Of a stretch of 64,000 bases of DNA, positions 1 to 9,355 are shown one piece after another. The position numbers and the translations under genes are program-made. The stretch is taken from NCBI RefSeq assembly GCF_009389715.1, contig NW_024068280.1, forward strand, positions 18,501 through 82,500, written 5' to 3'. The number at the start of each line of letters is the position of its first letter. The first letter of the stretch is position 1. The notes below the pieces were generated by a model. That model worked only from the letters and a program-made list of their open reading frames with translations. It made no database searches and was not told where the DNA came from. The DNA comes from Phoenix dactylifera (lineage: Eukaryota; Streptophyta; Magnoliopsida; Arecales; Arecaceae).

Positions 1-2299
1 GGGGGAGAGAGCACTCACCTTGGTCGATCCGCCGTGCCGCCGTCTTCGGCTGCAGTATAGAGGCCCCTTTTCTCTCTCTTGCTCTCAGGGAGGGAATGAA
101 CTCTCGCCCTTTTTTTCCCCTCTTGTTTCACAGGAAAGAAATGAGGGGAGGGCGATGAAGAAAAGAAAGAAAAGAATGAAAGAATGAAAGAAAGAAAGAA
201 AGAAGAGAGGGAAGAGGGGACTTACCCGTGTGCGGCCGCGAGTGTTGCCGACATTGCGGGGAGCGGCCATAAACGTCGCGGGAGCCGCCGGCCTCGGCTT
301 GGCCACAGGCAGCAGGCCCAGCTGCGGGCATCGGCGGCAGGCGCCACCGGCCGTGGCCTGGCCCTCCCAAGCTCGCCTTTCTTTCTTCACGGGAGAAGAA
401 TAGAGAGAGGAAGAGAGTGCTTGGGGCGAGAGAGAATATGGGAGGTTTGAGAAGGGAGAATGAGGAGGAGAAGAGAGAGAAAGAAGAGGCGAAGAGAGGG
501 AAAGAGAAGGAGATGGAAGAAGAAGAAGAGAGGAAAAGAGAGAGGGAGAGCTACGGGAAGAAAAAGAAAAAGGAGTAGGGAAGCTTCGGGAAGAAGCAAG
601 GAAGAAAAGGAAAAAGAAAATAAAAAGAAAAGAAAAAGAAAAGAGAAAGAGAGTGGGTTAATGGGTTGGGTTCGGGTTAACGGGTTGGGTCCGAACCCGA
701 ACCAATGCAATTCGATTTAAAGAAATTAAATCGATTTGGGTCAGCTCGGATTGGGTCTGATCTAAATCCAACTAGGTTGGGATTTAAATTGATTAAGCCA
801 AATAAAATTAATTGGGTTGGGTCCAAGTTTAATTGGGTCTGAACCCAATCAAATTGGACTGTGTACTGATTGGACTCGGACTGGCCTTGGGTCAAGCCCA
901 AAGTATTTTAAAATGATGGATTAAATTGGATTCAGTGGGCCCGGGTCGGCCCTAATCCAAGCTCAAGTAAACTGTTTAGAGACCAATTTAGCCTTGGGCT
1001 GACTCTGACTCAAGCCCAAATGAGCTACATTGACCTTGGACCAAAATTAAACCCAATTAGACTTGGGTTGAGCCTAATGACCCAATCAGAAGACCAAATT
1101 GACTAGAAAGGGGCTAGACCCAATCATGAACCAGGCCCAATCCCTTAATTAAAAATCCAATTGACCTATGCGGACCCAATCTGGTTTTAAACCGAGCCCA
1201 AAGGCTCCAAATTGGGTAAATTGGACTTGGGCTAGATCCTTGGTTGGGATCCAATCAAGTAAGTTCATGGTACGATGAACTAAGAAATTATATAATAAAT
1301 GAATAAGGAATAATGTGATCCTTATGATAATGTTTTAGGTGATCGAGGATTTGTCACCCAGATTTGAGGAATTGGAAAGCAAATTAACTATAAGTAACCT
1401 GCCTTAATCTTATTACCTTATGGATCATGTATGTATCATATTTTATAAAGATTTTAAAGTGTTATTCATGCATTCTGAATTATGTATGAGATGTATTATG
1501 ATGTTATAAATGCATTGAACATAAGATCAGTTGTTAATTGCTATTAACGAGCTTTCATTCTACCTATGTGTACTATTTGTGAAAAATACTACTTATGGGC
1601 TCTCAGGTGCTATGGATGGCCCCCGCCAGTAGGTAAGAATAACTGAGCGTATGATCCCCGCCAGTGGGTAAGAATAACTGAGCGTATGGCCTCCGGCAGT
1701 GGGTGAGAATAACTGAACGTATGGCCCCCACCAGTGGGTGACAAATAACTAAGCGTGTGATCCATGCCGTGGGAGTTAAGTGCGGCAACCTGAGAGTGTA
1801 GGCTTTAAACCTGAATTACCGGCATAAAGTTTTACGATGCATTTCTCATGAAAAGATATGTTGTTACATGCACCGATTTACCGGCTCAGTATAAATATTT
1901 TATTATAAAAAGCTATTAGTTGATGCATATGTTAGCTTCTCAAACCCTGCTTAAAAATGTTTAGTATTATTTTTGATCCAGTAAGATTATGCAGAATTAC
2001 TTACTGAGCTATGTAACTTATACTCATTTATTTATATTTTTTTTCAGATCACCCCCAGGGATAGCAGTAAAAGACTTCAGCATCAGGGTTCTTTCTCTTT
2101 GGGTAAACATACATTTTGTATACATAAACTGTTTAGAAGCTCTGTACTTTGCAATTTCTAGTAAGTTACACTGGAAATGTTACATATGAAAGCATATCAG
2201 TTTAACTACCCTGTGATTCATGTATGAGATTTTGTGCTATCGTGGGCGGTAGTCGGCGATAGCACGGCCGTGCTACGGATTCGGATCCGGGTTGTGACA
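1..2299 (+). mobile_element. 3' part of a long del/Tekay-like gypsy LTR, 5' end outside the window
   Basis: The segment ends in GGGTTGTGACA at 2299, immediately before sequence shared with copy B of the duplicated block, so 2299/2300 is an insertion boundary. Inside are features usual for long chromovirus (Tekay/del) LTRs: a purine-rich stretch (130-650), a region dense in TTGGGT and CCCAAT words (655-1260), a short tandem array (1610-1780), and a motif near 2002 (TTACTGAGCTATGTAACTTATAC) that also occurs near 4828 and 30800 in the two solo LTRs. No protein-coding domain is present; the open frames here are low-complexity. Whether it is a solo LTR or the end of a whole element cannot be told. 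If it is a clean insertion, its left flank outside the window should carry AGTTT, the five bases at 2300-2304. Confidence 0.65.
1610..1780 (+). repeat. Four degenerate 42 bp tandem units inside the LTR
   Basis: The phrase CCGCCAGTGGGTAAGAATAA followed by CTGAGCGTATG recurs about every 42 bases, roughly four times, with point changes in the last units. It lies in the LTR and has no coding potential. Solo LTR sequence near 4440-4560 has a similar but non-tandem pattern of GCCCC-ACTAGTAGATATAA phrases, so this is probably a lineage-specific expansion. Confidence 0.7.
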
Positions 2300-5200
2300 A
2301 GTTTTAAAAGGACTCTTTGTTTTTTTTTTTCTTGGTGGGGAGGTCTGAAGAATGTGAGGGCCATTGCTAACTTTTCTCATGACTGTAATTGGTGCTTTCA
2401 AACTTGGAACATTGTCTTCCTTTAATGGGAGAGGAAGTAGGTGAGATGAACGTCGGCAGTGTGAGAAGGTCAGTTTGGAGTCTTGGACTCATCTGAAACA
2501 TTGCTATGGCTGGCTAGCTGCCAACCAAGGGTTTTCATGCCACTGTCAACCTAAAACAAGATGACGTATGAGTTGGGTAGCCCAAGGGAAGCCACGAGGC
2601 AGTTTGAGTTGGCTGGAATTCTGAAGAGTTGAAAGTGGACTAGGCTCTTTTCTTTTTGGGTCTCCTTGGTTAAAACACATGGAATATGCTTGTGAAACAA
2701 TACTTATTTCTAAATCCTGATGTATTAATGATGGAAAAGAGGAAATCTACCTGTCCAGGCCCAATTTGATGGCTACCCCCCCAATTCCCCCCCCCCCCCC
2801 CCCCCCCGCGGTCATGCCATTTATACTTAGCAACCTGAGTCTTTGGTTGTGCATCATTTGAGCCTGAATGATTATAGGGTACGTGAATCTCTCTCTCATT
2901 TTCTCTAAAAAAGAATTTTATATTATTTAACATGAATTGTGTCGATGGACCCCAAACATTTTATAGATAATTTTGCTATTAAATCAAAATAAAATTTTAT
3001 TTTTAATTAAGAAATAGTTCTGCTCTTCTGTACCTCATATATTTGGAAAGAGCGAAACGTTAATTGCAAATCCAAATAAGGGTGAGAACAAAATTAGAGA
3101 ACTCTCTTGTACAAAAGTGAAAACACATAGAGCACTGCTACTCGTAGCACCACTCTAATCCCCGAACCATTCTTGTGATGGCCTGTTCCGCTCGACCAGC
3201 CTGATCCGAACTTGGACCAACCCAAGCTCACATAAAAAAAAGGTAAAATAGAGAGGAAGATGGGAGTCTTCTTCTTTGTTCAACCCCAGGTGGGAGTCGA
3301 CTGCCAAGAGCCAAGGTAACATTGTGATCTTCGTTCTCTTCCCTTTTTCTTCTTTCCATGTCTTGGAATCATGGTCGTCGGCCGAAAAATTGGCCAGAAA
3401 TTGCTCGAAAAAAAGGATCCCTTGCTTTTCTCTATTTTGCCTTCTTTTCCCCTTTTTCGACGACCGCCGCAGTTGACACTCGTCGTCGAAAGTCTTGGCC
3501 TCTCCCCTATGTCGACCTTTGGCCGATGCCAAAGCCCCTAGCCGCCGAGAAGTGGATTGCGACCCAAGATCGATCGAGCCATAACCTCTTGTTCGACTCT
3601 ATTTTTGGGATGATTCCAACCGACCACCTGCTGCCGCCTGTTGATCGCCGTTGCCGCTTGCTGCTACTTCACCGGACCGTGACCACGGCGGCCACCATCC
3701 CACCTCTCTTCCTCCCCTATTTACCGAGAAAGAAAGAAGGATAGAAGAAGAGAAGAAGAAGAAGAAGAGAGAGTCACCCCTCTCTTGTTTTTCTCACTTC
3801 CTTCTCTCTCATCTCCCTATTTCTCTCTCCAAGAAGACCTATGGATCCACGAATCGTGTCCCATCGATTTAATCTATAAATCTGAGTTGATCCCTGAAAA
3901 GAGACCCTAAACTATCCTAGTGCCCGAGTCGCCTACTGGACCAATTACCCCGGCCCTATTGAATGTCCCTAAAACTCGCTTGTTGATTGATCTTAGCCTG
4001 ATTGAGTCCAATTCATTGAAAGAATCGTCTAGATCTGATCTTTTTTTTATCATTTTATTAAAATTATCAATTAAAAATTAATTTTGTTGTTAATATTTTA
4101 AATAGGTCTAGCGGAGCCATCTAGCGAAGTTTGACGGTCTAAGACGAAAGAGGTAAATAGACCTTACACTCCTTATTATTTTTTAAATAATCATTTCGTG
4201 CTAAAATTTGCTTGTGAAAAATCATGCTTTTCTTAGAATTATGGATCATCATATGTGTTATAAAAATTATGCCTTATTATGAAAAATAGTTCTATAAATA
4301 TTTTAATGAAAATAGTTTTGTTATGAAATATGAATTTGATCGTGCCATTTAGTATTTTTTATCTATTTATATGTATGTTTTGTAAAAAAGAAGAAGTTTT
4401 CTAAAGGCTTTCAGATAGCTATGTATAATCTCTAGAACGGAGAAAATCGACGCCAGGAGCTAGTATCCATACGAACACAGGCCCCACTAGTAGATATAAA
4501 GTTGGCATACGAAACATAAATCTATATTGATTACGAATATGGGCCCTGTCACGAGTATAAGGTTACCGTAGCATGAATATCTGTGAGCAATATTTGAACT
4601 TTGATATGACTAAATGGCAAAAGAACAACTTATGTATTTATATGAAAATATACTTGGAACTATGTTTATGAAATATAAATGATTTATGCACGCATGATTT
4701 GCTTTATAACTTATTTTATTATATTGTATTATGAAATGTGTATTTTGTAATATCTGTTATTTTTTTAAAATAATTTATTGACATGTAAAAACTTATGTTT
4801 GATTTGGTTAGGTAGTGAAAGATTTACTTACTGAGCTGTGTCGCTCATATACCTCTATTTTCTTCTCTCTCCAAACGAATAAGGTCGATAAGAACAAAGA
4901 ATGGTCCATGCCTACAGTTTTAATAGCAAGCTTGGTGATCTATCATAGCATAGTAGAACTTTAGTTTTTCAATTGATTATGAAATTGTAGTTTGTGATTT
5001 TCTGAATAGAAAGGATTATGGGTTTGGTATTTATGTTTGGATTTGGATGCTCTGAACCAATATTGGTTTTATCTAATGGATGATAAAATTAGACTTTTAA
5101 TTATTATATTTTGTTTGTAATAGATTTGAAAGCTAAATATAATATTGGTTTCGTATTATCGTGAGCCGTACTCCTCAATAACACGATCATGTCATGCTCT

Positions 5201-5593
5201 GGATATGGGGCACGACCATTCTACCCCCTTCTAAGCACCAATCCCCACGTCATTGGTGCAGCATTTGGCCATGCTGGGTGCAATTCAAGAAGCACGACCA
5301 TACAGCCAATCGCTGAATCCCACATTCCAGTGGGGAATAGGGTGGTGAACCTTCTTTTTTTCCAAAGCACAGCGTATTGTACCAGGTTTGGGTTATGTTT
5401 TATCCTACAGAAATCTTGACCTGAAGTGATCTTCTGGGACAGAACATGCAGTACATCGTCCTCTTCGGCCAGGACTTGATTGACCCGTGCCCTCGACCAA
5501 ATGCATCACGTTTTCTAGTTGTATTGACATCCAAACTTCAATCAATCAATTATAGGATCAGCTATAAGCTTAGGCACACAAAAGTTCATGAAA
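2300..5593 (+). repeat. Duplicated block, copy A
   Basis: From AGTTTTAAAAGGACTC (2300) to about 5593 the sequence aligns by eye, in the same orientation, with 22340-31572. Shared landmarks include GGTGGGGAGGTCTGAAGAAT (about 2335 and 22378), AAACACATGG (near 2673 and 28345), the whole solo LTR, and the terminal GGATCAGCTATAAGCTTAGG (near 5552 and 31530). Copy A lacks the LINE found in copy B and carries a run of about 20 C at 2788-2807 where copy B has a short G-rich tract. Copy B lacks about 21 bases found near 2366-2386 of copy A. No gene is recognised. The block sits just upstream of the RID3-like gene in copy B, so it may be part of an ancestral duplicated gene neighbourhood. Confidence 0.85.
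3174..5217 (+). mobile_element. Solo LTR (Tekay/del-like), copy A
   Basis: The element begins TGTGATGGCC and ends GGATATGGGGCACGACC. It is flanked by the direct repeat ATTCT at 3169-3173 and 5218-5222, the expected 5 bp target duplication of an LTR retrotransposon. No internal region, primer site or second LTR exists, so the full element was lost by LTR-LTR recombination. The body contains a GA-rich microsatellite (about 3725-3775) and the motif TACTGAGCTGTGTCGCTCAT near 4830, common in chromovirus LTRs. The last two bases are CC instead of the CA seen in copy B, consistent with decay. The same insertion with the same flanks occurs at 29049-31183. Confidence 0.8.
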
Positions 5594-6050
5594 GGGAAGA
5601 CTTGTAAGTCTCTCCAGCAATGAGGTGCAAAAGCAAGATGCCATACTAAACTAGGAATATTCATCAGAAGAAGAGTTGCTTGCACAAGAGACATAATGGA
5701 CAAGACAACCATCATACAAGTTTCACTGATAGCAGAATGGTAAAATGGAGGGACAAAAGGAAAAGGATACAAAACATAGGCCTGACGTGTTGGAAACGAA
5801 CAAAGGAGAACAAGAAAACATGAAAACTAAAAGAAATAACACCGGAAGTGTAGGTGCAGGGAAGGGCATGATGTAGAAGGTGCTCAGAGAATGTAATATA
5901 ATGACTATTGTTGCTGCAAGCTGGGACCATAGCCAAGATGCTCTTTATGCAGAAAAGAATATTATAACCAACGATGACACACATAAGACAAGTTTATAGG
6001 TTGTTTAGCATGGTCATTAAACAAAGGAAAAAACAAGTACAACCAGCGAC
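5594..6050. other. Unassigned single-copy-like sequence
   Basis: This stretch follows the breakpoint of the duplicated block and ends at the CAGTG target duplication of the Tat element. It continues, in the pre-insertion sequence, at 18665. Open frames of 76-92 codons exist on the minus strand, but they show no domain, no splice context and no codon pattern that I recognise. I see no RNA gene or repeat. Confidence 0.4.
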
Positions 6051-6055
6051 CAGTG

Positions 6056-6803
6056 TGTTACGGGGGAACTCAGCCACCATGCCCCACGTGACCGACACGC
6101 GCGCCCAAGAAGACTACAGCTGCCCCTTGATCCAGTAACCCGACCCCGAGTCGGATATCTTCGGCTTCGCAGCCCGACCCCGAGTCGGCTGCCCCTTGAT
6201 CCAGTAACCCGACCCCGAGTCGGATATCTTCGGCTTCGCAGCCCGACCCCGAGTCGGCTGCCCCTTGATCCAGCAATCCGACCCCGAGTCGGCAATCTCT
6301 CGACAACGACAGGCTGTTACCCTGAAGCACGCCACGACCCTCTGCTCCACTACTCCCTGCAACGGTCGTATCCGGCGCTGCTCCACGATCTCCTGTGACA
6401 GCCGTACAAGGCGGAGCTCCACTACGCCCTGTCACGGCCGTACCCAGCGCTGCCCCACGACGCCCTGTAACGGCCATGTCAGTGGCAACTCCATCGTGCC
6501 ACACGATGACCATCCCCCCCGAAGGACCCCCCAGCCTGGTATATATGCTGCAGGGGGGAGAAGGGGGGAGGTAAGCAAGAACTTCCAGTGCATTCTCCTA
6601 CTACCTGCAATTACCTCTCCTTCTCCTCCAATCTCCTCTGACTTGATCGTCGGAGGGCCCCCACGACCCCAGTGGTGGTGCGAGGCTTGCTTGCAGGTTC
6701 TCCGGTAGAAAGTGGAGCGTAATCAACACCAATCAAGGCGACTCAGACGGAACCCCGTTCACACCGCTGTGCCAATCGTTCTCGGTTTGGACCACCAGCA
6801 ACA
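6056..6803 (+). repeat. 5' LTR of the Tat element
   Basis: 748 bp, TG...CA. It contains two full copies and one partial copy of a 69 bp unit starting TGCCCCTTGATCC at 6121, 6190 and 6259. Each unit carries two CCCGACCCCGAGTCGG words, themselves near-palindromic (CCGACCCCGAGTCGG). The promoter TATA element is at 6540-6546, followed by a G-rich tract (GGGGGGAGAAGGGGGGAG) directly abutting GTAAGC. That leaves a possible splice donor in the transcribed leader, which I cannot confirm. Confidence 0.95.
6540..6546 (+). promoter_or_regulatory. TATA box of the Tat 5' LTR promoter
   Basis: TATATAT in the context CCTGGTATATATGCTGC, about 260 bases before the LTR end. The same element is at 18396-18402 in the 3' LTR. 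Placement within an LTR upstream of the R region fits an RNA polymerase II promoter driving the sense gag-pol transcript. Confidence 0.6.
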
Positions 6804-6805
6804 GT

Positions 6806-6823
6806 TGGCGCTAGAGGAAGGGA
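6806..6823 (+). other. Primer binding site of the Tat element
   Basis: TGGCGCTAGAGGAAGG starts two bases after the 5' LTR end (6803). A TGG start complementary to a tRNA CCA end at this spacing is the normal primer site. The specific tRNA was not identified. Confidence 0.75.
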
Positions 6824-6843
6824 CGAATCTCAGAGCGATCGTA

Positions 6844-9355
6844 ATGGCACGGCGAGGTGGTCGTGGAGCTTCCAATGCCTCCGGTCGCGGGGCCTCTCGC
6901 GCCTCCGGCCGGGAGGCCGCTGCGTCTCCAACACATTCTCAGCAACACTCCACCGTTCCACCCCCCATTCAGATGGTCGAAGCCGCTCAGTTCGACCAGT
7001 TAGCCTAGCAGGTTCGCACCCTCGCGGAGGCAGTGCAGAACCTGCAGGGTGTGATGTCTCGGGCGCCGCAGCGGGCCCAGGAGCCGCTGCTCCCTGAGCG
7101 CTCACCTGTCCTCCTCAACCCGCGCTCCTTCCTCTCCCATGGGGAGGAGCGCCGGCGCGAAGAAGACTCTCGAGCACGGTCCATTCTGCCGGGACCTTCC
7201 CATCGGAGCTGCGCGGGGTACGAGAGGCGGGCCCGGGCGCGTTCCCAGACCCCCCAGTCCTCAAGGAACCCGCGCTCCAGTCGGTCCCCCTCTCGGTGCT
7301 CCTTGTCTCCCACCCATCGGTCGCGCTCTCTGGACCGGCGGGTGGACGATCTCCACTGACAACTCCAGGTCCTGAAGGGCCACTCCAAAGATTCCTTCGC
7401 CGACTTGGAGATCTCCTCCCAGCCGGCGCTTGCCTCGAGGATCCTGCGGACCCCGAAACCGCCGGGGTTTAAAATGCCGGCGATCGAGCCCTATGACGGG
7501 GCGGCGGACCCGCGAGATCACGTCGAGAGTTTCAGGACTCTTATGCTCCTCCACGGAGCATCAGATCCTCTCCTCTGCAAGGCCTTCCCAGCGACCCTCC
7601 GTGGCCCGGCAAGGGCGTGGTTCGCCGGCTTGGAGGCTAACTCAATCCAGTCCTTCGACCAGTTTACTCGCCTCTTCATCACCCATTTCGCCGTCAGTAG
7701 TCGGCGGCGACTGGTCTCCGACTCCCTCTTCGATATCCGGCAAAACGAGGGAGAAAGCTTGCGGGATTATCTTACCCGCTTCAACAAGGCTACGCTGGAA
7801 GTTCGGAACCTGAGCCAGGAGGTGGCTCTTTCAGCCCTGAAGCGTGGCTTCCGAAAGGGCAGACTCACCTTCTCCCTGGACAAACGCCTGCCGCGGAGCT
7901 TCCCGGAGCTGTTGTCCCGGGCGAACCAGTATGCGGACGCCGAGGAGGCGGCCGCCCACCGGAGCAAGGAGGCCGCCGAGATCCCTCCAAAGCTCGGGAA
8001 GAAAAGGCGAAAAGAGGCACGCCAGAGGAGGAGCCCGACGCCTCAACGTCGGCGCAGAAGCCTGTCGCCGGCGAGGAACCACGGCGCCCTACGCCCTCGT
8101 TCTCCGCCCCGACGTTTCAACCGGTACACTCCTCTCCTGACTCCCCGGACCCAGATCCTCATGGAAATCAAGGGGCGGGAGGACCTCCCGGTCCCGAGAC
8201 AGATGAAGAAGATCCCTGGGAGGAGGCCCTCTCGGGCGTACTGTGAGTACTACCGAGACCACGGCCACGACACCGAAGACTGCTTCCAGCTTCGGGACGA
8301 GATCGAGGCTCTCATCCGCCGAGGGCGTCTCGGTCGATACGTGAACGATCGACGTCCCCCCGCAGACTCGCGTCCGGCCGACCCGGCCCCTCCGGAGCCT
8401 CTGGAGCAGAATCGACCCGTCGCGGGCGTGATCCATACTATCACTGGGGGCTGCCCCCGGCCCGAGAGGAACGCAGGGGGCTCGACTGAAGCATCAGGGG
8501 CAGCCGTCGCAAAGAGGCAGAGGGTCGGTAATGTAATCACTTTTTGTGATGAAGATGTAAAGGGGGTTCAGACCCCCCACGACGACGCCATGGTGATCTC
8601 CCTCACTATGGCAAACTATGATGTAAGGCGTGTTCTTGTGGATAGTGGAAGCTCAGCTGATATTTTGTTTTACGAGGCCTTCCAAAAGATGAGCTTGTCC
8701 AGACAATTGTTGCACAAAACATCCACCCCCCTCATAGGATTCACTGGAGACGCTGTCTCGGCCGAAGGTGTCGTTGAGCTGCCTGTGACTGCGGGCGTTG
8801 CACCCGCAGAAGCCACGGTGCGGCTCGGGTTCTTGGTCGTCCGTGTTCCCTCGGCCTACAACGCTATCCTCGGACGACCCGGACTGAACGCCTTTCGCGC
8901 GGTGGTCTCAACGTACCACTTGCTCATGCGGTTCCCCACGGCGGCCGGGATTGGAGAGGTCCGAGGTGACCAACCGACCGCAAGGCAATGTTTCCTAGCA
9001 ACTCTCAAAGGGAAGAAGCCCGTAGAAGCCTTAAGCGTCGAGTCCCTCGACGCCAGAGACGAGGTGGCCTTGCGGCACGGGAAGCCGGCCGAAGGTGTGA
9101 TCGAAGTTCCCCTCGAGGAAGGTCGCCCGGACCGGACGGTCCGGGTCGGCACCAATCTCGACCCGGGAGCTCGGGCTCGGTTGGTGGAATTCCTCCGAGC
9201 CAACGCCGATGTATTTGCCTGGTCGGCGGCCGATGTACCTGGGATCAACCCGGAGGTCATTTCTCACGCCCTCAATATCGACCCAACCCACCGACCAGTA
9301 AAGCAGAAGAAGAGACACTGTGCCCCGGATCGGATCCGAGTGGTCGACCAGGAGG
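6844..9355 (+). pseudogene. Tat gag-protease frame, interrupted
   Basis: One reading frame runs from ATG 6844 to about 9352 with two in-frame stops, TAG at 7006-7008 and TGA at 7357-7359. After the second stop it is open to 9384. Gag signatures follow: a capsid-like region (about 7460-7950; PYDGAADPRDH, WFAGLEANSIQSF, RFNKAT), an arginine-serine-rich linker, and a zinc-knuckle-like CEYYRDHGHDTEDC near 8240. The retropepsin active site VDSGSSADIL lies near 8640, with the flap-distal ILGRPGLNAF near 8870. The frame loses register with pol near 9352, where reverse transcriptase continues one frame away. The protein would have formed virus-like particles and cleaved the polyprotein. The two nonsense codons lie in the N-terminal third, so an internal start at 7405 would still give capsid and protease. 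Confidence 0.9.

Noticed and set aside
655-720. Telomere-like repeat (GGGTTCGGGTTAACGGGTTGGGT)
   Set aside because: Not the plant TTTAGGG unit and not in exact tandem; part of the LTR word pattern.
85-901. Short genes (74-107 codons) on both strands
   Set aside because: Low-complexity translations of purine-rich or TTGGGT-rich LTR sequence with no domain.
5542-5984. Minus-strand membrane-protein-like ORFs
   Set aside because: Hydrophobic by AT-rich composition; no homologous pattern or gene context.
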